Below are positions 24,101 through 36,222 of a DNA stretch of 64,000 nt, one piece after another (within the stretch, counting starts at the first letter, position 1; every line of letters starts with the position of its first letter). The translations under genes and the position numbers were made by a program. The notes under the pieces are model-generated. The model was not told the DNA's origin and made no database searches. It worked only from the letters and a program-made list of their open reading frames with translations. Source of the DNA: Membranipora membranacea (Eukaryota > Bryozoa > Gymnolaemata > Cheilostomatida > Membraniporidae); assembly GCA_914767715.1 (NCBI GenBank), contig OU612065.1:2110001-2174000 (forward strand), given 5' to 3'.

Positions 24101-25783
24101 TGTGTGTTCATTATTTTCAGGCGTCCATATTGTGATACAGATGGGACTAACTGCCCTTTCTTTAATCTGCAGTGTTTTCGTATTAAGGCTGGTTCACACT
24201 GACTATAAAGATGTTCCAGAAGTCCTCAGAAAGGTTTGTAGTAAGCACAATAACTATCGACTCTTTACAGTATTGGGTATACGCTCAATATCTTTTGTTC
24301 GTATCTCATCTGCTTCAGTCATATAGGTACCTATAACCAGCCAGTCAGGTTGACTAAAGGTATAGGAGTTCATCTGCACTGACTGCAACCACAGAAAGGT
24401 TAACCATCTCCACAGAGCTGTGAAATTCGCATTTGAATAAATATTCTAATGCCTTTCTCCTGCCTGAAATTAGGATAAGATGTGCTACAACTATAATAAT
24501 AATTGGTATATAACATTCACATGGCCTAAATCACAGTATTTTCTCTATAGATTTTTATCACAAGTGGTGTAAGTATGGATTCTATCATGGACGGTTTCAT
24601 TTGGTACCATAATATGTTGTTAGATTAGTATTTCAGGCTTTGTCCAGCTTTATATATTAGATAATGGGAAGATGACAGATATTTTATTTCATTGTAAATT
24701 GATGCTTCCTCCCTCAACTTTCAGATTTTTCTTTGTGGTCAATAAAGTATTAAAAAAAAAGAAAAAAGACTAAAGCAAAAAAAGGATGATATATCATGTG
24801 CATTTATTATGACGCCAAAACTGCTAACTACATAATCTGAATAGATTTTTACAAATGTTTGACCCGTCTTCAGAAATTTGAGCTGCCAGTTTGGTATAAT
24901 TATCATTGTAGATTTAATGGACTGGTGATTAGTGGATATAAGGCAAATCAAAATGAGTTGCATATATATTAACTTGAAAAGTTTATGAATTTATCAACCC
25001 TACTATCAGTATATAGGGTCATACTGCATGTTTGATTTTGTTTCGGAGTGTTTAGCTGCTTAGATAAAATCTAGATATACTGTGTCATATCAATAGTATT
25101 TTATTGAAGAGGTCATGTGAATGTAGATGAAAATCAAATTTGGTCAAAGTCCCAGTTCTGTACAGTCTGCTTGGCCTGTGATCCTACATGGGGTTAAGTG
25201 CATTGGCTGTATACAGAAAACTGACCTGAGTAGGTACAGTAGATAATGGAGTATGACTATATCTTAATATTTACAGAGAGCTGTCAAGCTGGCCAACTGG
25301 CTATGTGTAGGTGTCCCTGATTATCTAAATGACCAGCAGAAATTCCGCGGTAAGCAGTCCTTACTCGATAAACATGAGAGAGACTTGCGGAGAGGCCATC
25401 GCATCTCTACAACAGAGAATGGCATCGGCTCAGAATTCAACATCAAATTTGGTTTAAGAGATTTTGCTAAGAAAACTGCAAAACTAGTATCCCTAGCAGA
25501 AGAAGAAAGTTTGGAGAATGAACCATTCGTAAATAACCATCTAATGAACAAGCAGCGCTGCCAATGTAAGGCAGAAAAGGAGGTACAAAAATTATCTGTC
25601 AACGTTGCAAAAATTCTGGAACTGATGGAAGACAATATTCTTAAAGAGCAGAGAAGAGCTGAGTGGAGAATGCTGGGTGCTCTCATAGACCGCCTACTTC
25701 TCATAGTGCTCATCACGGCAGCCACATCCACCACTCTCTATATCTATGTCATTGCACCAATGGTCAATAATGTCGAAGTCTGA
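18138..25783 (+). CDS. Nicotinic acetylcholine receptor subunit, alpha type
   Basis: Cys-loop ligand-gated ion channel subunit. Eight exons: 18138-18207, 18711-18853, 20482-20526, 20740-20849, 21700-21967, 23535-23808, 24121-24233 and 25277-25783; 1530 nt, 509 aa, all phases consistent. Residues 1-22 form a signal peptide. The ligand-binding domain has loop A WHPDIVLYN (Tyr121), the Cys-loop Cys157-Cys171 with exactly 13 residues between (KLDIRFYPFDHQV), loop B GSWSYS (Trp178) and loop C IYDCCP with vicinal Cys222-Cys223, which defines an alpha subunit. M1 is about 242-264, M2 about 271-291 (VMLSLAVFMLM), M3 304-330, then a ~140-residue cytoplasmic loop with an amphipathic helix, and M4 about 477-502. 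Oddities: the M2 -1' residue is Ala270, 2' is Glu273, and the loop C Tyr after CC is replaced by Ile. The initial ATG in an exon ending tcag|gtaatg is the only good signal-peptide start. Confidence 0.94.
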
Positions 25784-26495
25784 CAGTGTAATTGAGATAC
25801 ATTTACTTTTATAATATACATTATATATTATATATATACTAGAATAACCAGCGTGCTTCTTCGGAGTATACTTTTTTCTGATAGAGTTGTGCAGCTTGTT
25901 GGTGCTCCTGACTGATACGCATCAGCATCAGCTCAACCCAAAAGGTATTAACTTGGTATAATGTCAGTATATGGTCAAATTCTTCTCGTTACCAAACATA
26001 TTTTGAGCTTCATGGCATACATTGGTAAAGATAGAAGAGTAAAACAACATTGCAACATTCTGAACACAATTTTCAACAGCTGCTGCGCTAGTGCCCTCAA
26101 GTGCAAGATTTATAAACTAATCATCTTGTTTTCTCCAATGTGTGAAACCTCAGATTTATCGGCTTGTTGCTATTAGCAAGGAGTACTCCTCGCTAAGAGT
26201 CTGCAAAATATATTTTCCTCAAAATGACTGCTAACGGACCGACCTCAGAATCTACGTTGATGATAAAAAAGAAAACCTCACTTTATCAAAACATTACACC
26301 TGATCTGATGAATCGGAATATTTTAGTCGAATACAAGCAGTTCGATATTTACTCTTCGAGTTTGAGATTGATGGTGTCTGTACCTTGCATGAAGCTGACC
26401 AATATCGGTTTGAATACATTGATTATGTCAGGTCAGTTTAGTCACTCAATCTCATAGTTATGGCCACCGCTGAAAAATATTTCACTGAGAGATCC

Positions 26496-26541
26496 CTGTA
26501 GACAGGGAGGGTGGGAGATATCCCACCCTCCCTGCTGTAGA
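26496..26541. mobile_element. 32-bp palindrome between 7-bp direct repeats
   Basis: ctgtaga at 26496-26502 and again at 26535-26541 exactly bracket a hairpin 26503-26534. Its arms cagggagggtggga and tcccaccctccctg are perfect over 14 bp with a 4-bp loop (gata). The insert begins CA and ends TG. This is far smaller than known MITEs; it could be a minimal element or palindromic filler from break repair. Confidence 0.5.
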
Positions 26542-27113
26542 GATCAATTTAGAAAATATTGGTAGTAACAAGTTGTCTACTCACTGCTCAGTTATGAATG
26601 TCAAGTGATTGGTCTGCCAATATCTGTCTGACCAATCAACTTTTGTTACAGGATGTCAAGGTCAGTTTCAAAGTATCAATTCACACACAGTCCATTTCTA
26701 AGAATTCACAACTGAGTAGGTCCAACACCTCTATTTATTTCCCCATTGCTTTACATGCAAACTATGTTGACTTGTCACCTCAATAGGCCTGCTTCAGGTT
26801 CTTTCAATTCTTTAACCAGACCACTCAAAATGATGGTATGCTCCTGGTCTTCCATATTGGTGACTATGGGTTGAAAAACGGTTGTCAGAATTTTTTAGTG
26901 GCCTCATATATAAGACCATTGCATTTTGCACACAAACTTTAATTCAATAGATTTCCATTGCAAATACACCTGAAAATATTAACAGGATTCAATATCACTG
27001 ATAGCAGTGCTTTTGAATTGGCTACATCCTCATTTGTCATCAGCATACTAATCATTTTATTTTGGAGGATGACCTTCACCCAATTACAGGTGTATTACCG
27101 TAAGCCAACTGGT

Positions 27114-27254
27114 CACACTGATCATGTGATATACTATTGCATGTATATCTCTGATCGATAGAGAGTGAATTAATTCACTTAGTAGTAGTACCATCACAAG
27201 GAATTTGGTGTGATGACCCGTGTTCAATTTTACATGTTAATAGTGTAATCTCGA
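27114..27254 (+). repeat. Dispersed repeat, copy B
   Basis: Block 1 (27114-27182) matches 12021-12089 and block 2 (27233-27254, catgttaatagtgtaatctc) matches 12451-12472. The two blocks lie 50 bp apart here. Same orientation as the copy in PRPSAP intron 3. No coding capacity; probably a non-autonomous element of unknown class. Confidence 0.7.
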
Positions 27255-27689
27255 TGACAGTGTGCCAACTGGTAGGTACACCCATTTTTTCTTTGTATTT
27301 TTATGCAATTACAACAATGACCACATCATCGTTCATAGTAAGATAGATAGAGCATCAACTCTTGTAGCCTAATTATAGCACTTAAATTCATTCATCTTAC
27401 ATCTGGTTAGTTATATTATCTACACAATCCATCACATCTTAATTTTAAATAAAAAAAATGATGATAGTGTTATGTGTAGATAATATGAGTGTCAGAGCAC
27501 ATATCTACTCCAAAACCAAAGGGGCGGGGATCAGTCAAACATTACCAGAGATCCATGTTTTGGGGAAAACCTGCGTATCAGGGCCTAGGATTTAAATTAT
27601 GTAGCTCTTTAGACTAGTTCAGTTGGACTGCAGATATAAGTCCCAATAACATACATATATATATATGTAATTTAGGCCTCTACAACTCT

Positions 27690-28175
27690 ACAACACTAGG
27701 CTCCATAAAGAGAACCATACCGGCACAGTCCACCAACCTTCGTGTGAAAGCCTACAAACAACTAGTGCGTCCAGTCCTCGAATATGCATCTAGTGCCTGG
27801 GATCCTCTCCCAAAGACACTTGCCGCCAAAGGTGAAGCAGAACAGAGAAGATCAGCCCGTGCTGTGTTCAACATATCCCGAACCAGCCATGCCTCAACTA
27901 CCAGCATCCTTCAGAAACTGGACTGAGAGAAGCTCGAGGACCGACGAAGCCACAGGCGTCTCTGCCTGTTTAGAGCCATGCACTTCAAGGAGGTGAACAC
28001 TGACATCAACAACTATGTCTGTATGACTGATCGACTAACCAGCGCACGCCGCCACAACCAACAGTACCGAGTGGACCATCACAACACCAAGTCCCACATG
28101 AATTCGTTCTACATCAACACGAGCCGCTCTTGGAACCAACTGGATCCCCAAAGCAGACATCTCTGCTCCCCTGGT
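27690..28175 (+). pseudogene. Non-LTR retrotransposon RT fragment, C-terminal
   Basis: The frame reads KAYKQLVRPVLEYASSAWDP, then AEQRRSARAVFNISRTSHAS and TSILQKLD, with an in-frame stop at about 27924-27926. It resumes in other frames with EKLEDRRSHRRLCLFRAMHF and, at the end, NSFYINTSRSWNQLDPQSRH. LVRPVLEYAS.AWDP, RR.ARAVF and the final NSF....R.WNQL are hallmarks of the end of LINE reverse transcriptases of the jockey/CR1 kind. Stop and frameshift make it a relic. GC content and codon use differ from the AT-rich flanks. Confidence 0.85.
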
Positions 28176-28565
28176 TAGCCCACGTCCCGTCCCTCCCCTG
28201 GTTTTCTGGCAATTGAACCTCGGAGCGTTAACGGACCATGAGCTGCCACATTTCCAGAACCTTCTACACTAAGAAGTGGAGATTACTCCGGCAAGTATCA
28301 AGACCTAACCAAAGTAAATGTGTGTACCCAAGGTTGTCACCCCTTGGTGAACCTTGCTGTTGGTGAACTGAAAACAATGCAAAGAACATACATAACCTGA
28401 TGATTTGTAAAATACACATAAGAATAAAGATCACCACATGATAGGGGTCTCGCACGGCCGACAGGGCGGTCACATGAGTTGGGTCATGTTTGTATGTATA
28501 TATTAAAAATTGACTTTTCTCTTTTCCAGCAGCTGTAATTGTCCTGCAAATGTATCTGCTTCTTG

Positions 28566-29826
28566 ATGATGGCGCTTCGTATGAGGATATTCACTTCACT
28601 CTGCATGTTATTGCTCTGTTCACCTGCACCACACACTGTAGCTGAATTCTTAGTGAATGCCAAGACAAAAGCAGGCAATGTAGTGAAGCAGTCTATTACT
28701 GAGAATATTGCTGACAATCATATTTTGTTAGAATATACAGACTGGGACCTTACCAAAATAACTCAACTAGTAGACTTCAAATCAGGATTTAACATATTCA
28801 GAGTTGTGTTGTACGGTGAAGTGGATCTTGGACAGCCGACTGTACAGATTCTTTGCTTTGCAAACAATCTGATCTCCACGGATTTTATAGAGCCTGATCT
28901 TGTCTCTAAACTCAGACAGGTAAAATTCGATAATCATGTGTAGAATTCTTTTTTTTTGTTAAAAACAATTTTTCGTGTCATAACACTCTAGATGGTAGAC
29001 GCTGCCTTAATATATTTTCTAGTATTATCTTTTATGTGTTATCCTCATGATCATTATCCTATGTATTATTACAAAAATTCTGATTTTACATTTTTAGAAA
29101 AACCAGGATGCGATAAGAGTGAATGAAAAACAGCTTGATGATTTGTTCAGCACTGCTGATTTGATGTTAGACATAGACCAATCACACGTCTTGAGCCCTC
29201 ATATATATCAGCTATGCCAAGGATCCAATGGTGCTTTGTACACATCAGAGAATGATATTCGTAAAACCGCTTCTGGTAGGTTTTCTATCATGATCCCTAG
29301 CCTACCCTTCTGACAGAGCTTGCAATGCACAAAATATCTGTATAAAGCCTACTACGACTCGGAACAGGCTATGGATCTGTCTGAATTTAGTTGAAGCAAA
29401 CATATCTTGCATCTTCACTGAACTCAGAAATATAGTATCCCATTGATAGATCCCACTATGTTCTTACATGGTCAAGAGAGTGACAGCTATAATTCCTAGT
29501 GATTTCCGGTAACTGTACAGAAATAGCCGCAATGTTATATGGCATCATCAATCTATCTTGTAGATTATGCACGAGATTATGACACAATGATGGCAGCCAC
29601 ACAGAGACTGACTACCAGAGAGTTATCTAGATGTAATACAGTAGGCCTGAGGAGAGTAGCCTGTACATGTCGATATGAACTTTCTATAGACTGGTATCCC
29701 TGTAGTCTGAGATTCTGTAAGAATAGTAATGGCCAACCTTATAAGTGTGGTATAAAAACCTGCGGGCAAACTAGAGTATATGAGTTTCCTGTCAAAGATA
29801 AAACTAAGTGCTGGTGGGATAGTTGA
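28566..29826 (+). CDS. OAF: Out at first (OAF) homologue, secreted protein
   Basis: Three coding exons: 28566-28919, 29098-29275 and 29564-29826, 795 nt, 264 aa (vertebrate OAF is about 273 aa). The N terminus MMALRMRIFTSLCMLLLC is a signal peptide, so the protein is probably secreted. Family features in order: FLVNAKTKAGNV, DFKSGFNIFRVVLYGEVDLG, LCFANNL, VSKLRQKNQDAIR, LSPHIYQLC and a Cys-rich C-terminal module with RRVACTCRYELSIDWYPCSL followed by YKCGIKTCGQTRVYEFPV and the terminal CWWDS. These match the OAF BRICHOS-like region and the C-terminal domain. Two adjacent ATGs (28566, 28569) are possible starts; a splice acceptor at about 28529 suggests a non-coding first exon. Function of OAF is poorly known; in flies it is developmental. 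A likely poly(A) signal AATAAA lies at 30163-30168. Confidence 0.93.
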
Positions 29827-30660
29827 GTTATTGATCAGCTGATCACTGCACCGCACACCACTGTGGTTGTAAAATTACTGGTCACCGAGTGGTATATATT
29901 CCCCTCTTTTGGATGAGAGATTAGCTACCACAAGTGTAGCTCTGCCTAAGCACTGAAAATTAGAGAGAGATATAGGGAAGTTAGCCCAGACCAAGGAGTC
30001 TCTAAATACTTGCCCAGACTGGCTCAGATGCTAATATTGGACTGGTTCTTTTCCCAAAGACATTACTGGTGCTATATCATCATCTCAACTAATCATGGAT
30101 TTTATGATGAGTGTTTACACACAAATGTTATATTTTACTTTTACATTTTATTCAGTCAAAATAATAAATACTAAACATATGTGTATAGTTTGAATGACTC
30201 AAAAAAGGGGACGGAGTTTTGATCATCACAGTCAATGCAGGCAACAGGAAAAGTTAAAAGAATGATGAAGATTTTGGTTCAATGATGCAATGTTATTTCA
30301 TCTATGTAGTATGAGATACAGCTCCTATCCTCGACTGAAGGTCATGATGCCAGTGCGCCACAGTGAGTGGAAAGGTATTGGTGTCCTATCTTGGTATTTG
30401 ATGCCACTTTCACTCTCACAAACACAAAATTGACTTGACAGCAACACAAGGAAGTATACATTGTATACATTGTATACATTGTATACATTGTATGCATAGA
30501 TGGTAGATTTAGAAACCTGGCAAACATTGGAAAATCCTTCTGCTCAAAAACAATCACTGTAAAGTGGAGATCGAAGATGCGCTGCCTGAACATCATGCTG
30601 CCTCTCAAAGCATGTGATCACTGCCAACAAATAGTTGAATGATATGAAAGCATGAGATAA
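29827..30660. other. Interval between convergent OAF and CCDC24
   Basis: Holds both 3' UTRs. AATAAA at 30163-30168 would serve OAF. A 9-bp tandem repeat (gtatacatt) occupies 30454-30489 plus one degenerate unit. No gene seen. Confidence 0.5.
30454..30498. repeat. 9-bp tandem repeat gtatacatt
   Basis: Four exact units at 30454-30489 followed by a degenerate unit gtatgcata. It lies between OAF and CCDC24. Confidence 0.9.
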
Positions 30661-33600
30661 TTAGGAGTCGCCCATACTAGAGCGAGTACCCATCACCATA
30701 GACCTGAATCTACGGGCTGTCGATGGTCTACTTGTGGATCCAGTGGAAGATACAGGTATGTGGGTGTCATGTAGAGATGTATCACCTGACATAGAGGAAT
30801 ACGTGTCTACCTGTACGATGAATGCATTGTTACTGTCTACGTTCAGTGGATTGTCTGCTAGTTTTTGTTGAGCTTTTATGATTACACTGTCCGGAACATT
30901 ACCAGACAGCACGATACCGTCAGGTGCAGTGGTATGTATAGCCTTTAAAGGTCCATTTGTAGGAACAACAGCTACCCTTTTGTTAGCACTGACTGGTTTC
31001 AGGTGTGTTATGCCTTTACAGAGTGGCTTTTGATGCCTGAAAAAAAATCATATTAAACACATCTTACTATATAATACAAGATAATTATTTTTCAGAATTT
31101 ATAACACAGAAAATAGCCTCCCAATACCTTTCAGGGTTAGTTTGGTCAGTGGGTACAATTTAAAACCAAACTAGGAAGGGGACGGCGTTAAGAATGTAGG
31201 ATTAACAAGTAGAGATGTTATATACTCCATGGTTTTACCTGGGCCACAATTATGGCCACAACAATATTTACTCTCTTTTTTATACTTACATAAACACATC
31301 AGACAACATATCTTTTTCTAGTTTTAGCCTCTCTTCTCTCAATTCTACAAAAATAATATCAAGGTGATTCTAACATGTTGAAACATCACTTTTATCATGG
31401 AAACACAACTGCGTGCTAAGGACTATAGACACCGGCTATTTTAATACGCAATTTTCAACAAGAGAAGTTATAAAGCCTGAATAGACAGCACAAACAGAAC
31501 TATTTATCTCTTGAGACCGACAAACTACCTTTGGAGGCCAACGGAGATCTCAATATAGACACCCTTTGACAAGCGGAAATTTCAAACTCTTATTCCTAAC
31601 AATATTTATGGATGATTAATCATAAAATCGTTAGCTATTCAATTATACTGTACTGCGTGCTGTTTCTTTTTTTTTCTGTAGATTAAATGTCATCCAAAAG
31701 CAAAGGCTTCAGAGATCTTCTGAGCATGACCAAAGTCGGAGTAAAAACACCCTTACCGCCAATGGAAGGTTCTGCAGGTTCTTCGTGTGAAACAGAAGTA
31801 GCGTCATTTTCATCTTCTATACATTCTTGTAAAAATTTGAGATCTTGAACAAGCCATTCTTTTTCTTCAGAGAGTCTATTTCTGTAAGTGAAGATGCACA
31901 ATATGAAATCTCCGCATGGAACATCCTGGTAACAAGTGGGTCCTAATTATTTCTCACAAGTCATGATATGGGAACTAGTCCCCTTACAGACAAGATTGAT
32001 GAAGACTTGAATACATATCTGATATGAGCACCTGTCTGTTAGAAAAAAAGCACCATGCATGCACTCTCACTATCTCATAAAATGTCCTCTAGGCGATAAT
32101 ATGACCATCACCTGAGATGTGAGACTATTTCATCTAGTTTGATGATGTTCAACTTGTCAGCCATGGCTTCAACGTCTTCGCTCAATGTTGAGTATGTAGA
32201 GGAAGATATTCTACAAAAAATAATCATTCATCAGGAACACTTTGACGCTAAATTGGCACTTGACCAGTGACCACCACCTTGCAGGTGTGTTCATATACCA
32301 GAATATTAAATATCTAATCCATAAACGATATAACAATGAACAAGCTTCAAAGAGAAATAAGCAGCGGTCAAGTATTACATACCCTGTGCTTCTGTCTGCA
32401 AATCCACTGAAAATTCAAAGTTGTGACAAAGTAACAGCAAGTCCTTTCTTAACCCTTATATCATATGTATAAGCATATACAATGAGCAAACATGGTCAAA
32501 ATTCTGAAGCAGTTTATTATATCTTCAATCTATCTATGATTCTTTTACCTGTCACTGGCGGGTGAGCCGTAGCGCAGAGATGGAGTTTCCTTGCCATCCC
32601 GACCAATGACTGACTGAGGTCTCATCATAAGCGGGTCAATTGAGGAGGCACGTGATTCACCGTTTGTTGCATAGCTGATAATATTTTGGTTGTATCTGTT
32701 TAACACCCCGCTGTCATCGCTAAAACACAAGATGACATTTGAGAAGCGAGTAAGTAAGACAAAATCGAGTATGTTGGATTGAATATGAAGTTGAGCTGAA
32801 TTCAATCTGGAGACACGGGGGTCCTTGGATTTTCTCAAAACTTGATACACTGAACCAAGCCAGTTCCCTCACCCCTAATCCAAAATTTGCGATCATTACA
32901 TTAAAAATGGTTGTTTTCAGGGCGATTTGTGTTTTTCACTGTGTTTACTACACCAAGAAAGAGTTGTAGAAATTTATGAATGAAGATAGCTTTCTCAACA
33001 ACCTCTTCATGTTTGGCGCAACGCTATTTTTACAACTACAGACCTATAGAGAAAAAGTGGCTAGCAATGGCATAACATATACTAAAGTTATCCATCAATA
33101 TTGAATGTATTTAATAGGAGGACAAGCCAACACTATGAGGTGCATAACCTTGTGATGTGCATGATGATTAAATCACACGTCAACAGCATAAGGATATAGA
33201 AGATAATCTAGGACTGCTTACAACTGCTCAAAGGGTAAACACCGGCACCCTGCTATAGATCTTTGAGTAATACTCACAAAATGACCTGCCAAATGAATGG
33301 CTTTTTTTTTAAACCTCAAATTTCCTCCAATTGAGGATCATCAACCCTAGTTCATAAACTATAACCAGTATTAAAATGTTTTATCACTGTGACAGAGTCA
33401 CCCACCTGCCCTGTTCCTGTGCCTTTTCCTTCACATTCTCTATAAAGAATCTTATCTCTTGTACTAGTCTGTCCCTCATTCCTGGAGGCTCTGGAAGTCT
33501 TGTAGATTTTACGTACTCCTCAGTCTGAAACAGTTTCAGTCAGCACATTGCCAATAATGTCTTGTTATTAGAATAACCTATCATAAGGCTGATGATCATA

Positions 33601-34100
33601 GGTCAACCTAAAAAACTTAATTAAAAATTAAGAAAATTTTGTATACTCTTTTTAAAAAGTAATACTAATTTAAGTCCAGGGAATTGATGAACTTGCAAAA
33701 TTCAGCAGTTCAGTTTATGACACATTTTGAGATCATTTGCCCGCAATTATTTTTATGTTGATCATATCGTGTAACAATCTAATTTTATCAGTAATGATAC
33801 TGAACGCATTAGCAAATCAAGCAAAAGTTTAGTCTACCCACAACTACACATGATGATTAAGGGAAGGAGTATAATGGAGATGTGTTTTCCCTGCCCGTAA
33901 CTTACTTTTTGTGAATTACACCTGCAGTCTCGCCATATTTCTAGGAAAGCATGAAGTTCTTCGTGAAGTTCAAGGGTCTCATCCACTACTCCAACACCAA
34001 GCATACTCTTAATCTCATCCCTCTCATGTGTCTGGACATGCTGCTCTACTAGTCTCCACAATGAAAGTGGAGGACTGTATCCCATCAAATCAGCTTCCAT
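30661..34100 (-). CDS. CCDC24: Coiled-coil domain-containing protein 24 homologue
   Basis: Minus-strand gene with coding exons 33906-34100, 33406-33524, 32549-32719, 32112-32210, 31757-31881, 31290-31344 and 30661-31036, totalling 1140 nt, 379 aa; phases agree throughout. The N-terminal block SLWRLVEQHVQTHERDEIKS and the following ML..GVVDETLELHEEL align with the start of vertebrate CCDC24 (SLWELVEEHV...). Next are PPGMRDRLVQEIRFFIENVK, the coiled-coil segment ADKLNIIKLDEIVSHLR with EEKEWLVQDLKFLQECIEDE, and the charged helix ELREERLKLEKDML. The C-terminal ~125 residues (DGIVLSGNVPDSVIIKAQQK onward, Ser/Thr/Arg-rich at the end) are not recognised. A possible 9-bp micro-exon (aagcacagg, near 32385) would add in-frame residues between exons 3 and 4. 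Function of the family is unknown. ATG at 34100 is preceded by an acceptor at 34106, so a non-coding exon probably lies upstream. Confidence 0.85.
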
Positions 34101-34449
34101 TTTCAACTACAAAAAGTATCAGTCAACTTGTGTTACTGGGTCCTTTGAGTTTGTACTAACTAAAGTTGACTAGCTTGGGAGGTTCCCTGTGCACTTAATT
34201 AAGCATCAACACCCGGACCTAACTTGGCTTATTCAAGAATGCATCATTAACACACTGCATTGAAGGTCCTCCCCTTCCCTTTACGTGGATATTGTATTGT
34301 TTTTTTCAGAATAAACCGTATGGTAAATTAGAATATTATTTTACAATGAGTGCTTGAAGACGCATTAGGGCAACACACAAAAATTATATGATGACCTCAT
34401 GGAGTACATAGTATACGCTGTGCAAGGTTTTGAGGCGAGTAAGGCAGAC

Positions 34450-34549
34450 CTCTTGGGCATGGGCCCCTGGGACTTTCATGTCTTCACTTTGCCAATGTGG
34501 ACATTGGCAAAGTAAAGACATGTAAGTCCCAGGGGCCCATGCTCTTGGG
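34450..34549. mobile_element. 84-bp near-perfect palindrome between 8-bp direct repeats
   Basis: ctcttggg at 34450-34457 and 34542-34549 exactly bracket a hairpin 34458-34541. The arms (catgggcccctggga... and ...tcccaggggcccatg) pair over about 41 bp with two mismatches and a 2-bp loop. The insert begins CA and ends TG and is much more GC-rich than its surroundings. The structure equals a MITE reduced to its terminal inverted repeats with an 8-bp target duplication, the length typical of hAT elements. Confidence 0.6.
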
Positions 34550-35705
34550 GAACTAGCTAGGGCTGCCCAGATCCTCTTAAACAAAATATTATGATTGGAT
34601 GTGTATAACTATAAATACACTCCAATTCTCTTATAATTGTAGATCTCTTGGTATGCTCTAAATCCTTCTATGTACCTTAGTTTGTGGAAAATAACAAAGC
34701 TGAGTTAATATATTAGTTTCTAGACTGTATGGACATATCTAGTAGTTAAGGTAGTTAGTACAATGATATGAATGATGTGATTGTTTGTTTTCATCAATCC
34801 AGTGAGCATGCTGCTGAGACTAAACCAAATTTTTACAATATAAGGGACCTTTTGTGTTGGAGTGTTCTTTTTTATGCCAAGCTATCTGATAGATAGGCCA
34901 CTGATTCAGACAGCATGAGAAACTGCAAATTAGTTGATATGTTGTTATGGCAACATTTTTTAGAAATAATATATATTTCCAGATATTATTGCATGTGACT
35001 AGATATAAAGACCATCATCTTACCAAATTATCAGAGCATATCACCTTTTATACTCAGGAACAACTTAAGGCTGAGATATCACATAATTTTGCATAACATT
35101 ACATTATTGTAAAGAAGAAATGCCCTCCAACACAGACAGTAAACAGTTTTTCTGTCAGGGATGCCCAGAGATGTGCTCTTTCATACCTCCTTGTATCAAA
35201 GAAAGTACAGAGTGAAAAAAAAGGAAAAATATATTATTTCAAAGAATATTTTTTTGAGAGATAATTATCTTTCAGAATATCTGATTTTCTTTGAACGAAA
35301 TATCAATTTGTATAAAAAGTCAATCAAGCTAACTAATCTCCACTATCACACAGCCCTGTTGCACAGCAACCAAACTCTCTGTCAATGATTTAATTGGTCA
35401 GTGCTGTCATGTGACTGAATGTTTTCATGACATTGAAGAATGAATTTTTTTGGTAACCATAGATCAAGAGCAAAATGAATTGGAATTTCAGCGCTTGTGA
35501 TGTCGTCTTGCTCCGAAAATTCCAATGAGTAACTGTATATTCTGGTAAGTAGTTATATGCATGAAGAAGAGTATACACTCTCTCTGGTGCTGAGTGAGTG
35601 AATTACATCTGACCCAGCGGGCACATTGTATGCGGCAACATGTTTCCAATGTCGCAATTGGATTGTTTCTGTGTTGCATGGTACACGTTTAACATTCAAT
35701 ATCTT

Positions 35706-36222
35706 GTAGATGCATAAATGGTGCATACAAAGCAACACAGGTTTTTCCAATATGGTAACTGCGCAGTAACTACAGCTACTTTACTCGAGAGTAATTTGCA
35801 AGAATACTGGCATCATATGTGATAAAATGCTTTGCCATTTGTTTGCTAACACTCTGTGTGGCTCCAAATTGTGTGCAATTCTACTTTGCACTGTTTTATT
35901 CCATTTTCTTAAAATCAAATCTAGTCTCTAGACCGCATGGGAATGATGCGTTTATGACAACGTAGAGGCATAAATGGTGCATACAAAACAACACAGGTTT
36001 TTGCAATATGGTAACTGCGCAGTAACTACAGCTACTTTACTAGAGAGTAATTTGCAAGAATACTGGCATCATATGGGAAAAAAATGCTTTGCAAATTGTT
36101 TGCTAACACTCTGTGTGGCTCCAAATTGTGTGCAATTCTATTTTGCACTCTTGTATTCCATTTTCTTAAAATCAAATCTAGTCTCTAAACTGCATGGGAA
36201 CGATGCGTTCATGACTGCGTAG
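35706..36222. repeat. Two-copy tandem duplication, period 256 bp
   Basis: The unit starting gtaga(t/g)gcataaatggtgcat at about 35706 is repeated from about 35962, with matching positions 256 bp apart (gcataaatgg at 35712 and 35968). The copies differ by scattered substitutions (tttttccaat/tttttgcaat, tactcgag/tactagag, agaccgcatg/aaactgcatg). The second copy ends near 36222. It contains no recognisable gene. The few differences suggest a fairly recent local duplication. Confidence 0.92.

Larger units (their letters stand above)
25784..28565. other. Transposon-rich interval between nAChR and OAF
   Basis: After the nAChR stop come AT-rich 3' sequence, the small palindrome at 26496-26541, the dispersed repeat at 27114-27254 and the decayed LINE fragment at 27690-28175. 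No intact gene is seen. OAF has a splice acceptor (cttttccag, about 28529) upstream of its ATG, so an upstream non-coding exon may lie in this interval. Confidence 0.5.

Noticed and set aside
25321-25734. 137-codon minus-strand frame
   Set aside because: Shadow of the nAChR last exon on the opposite strand.
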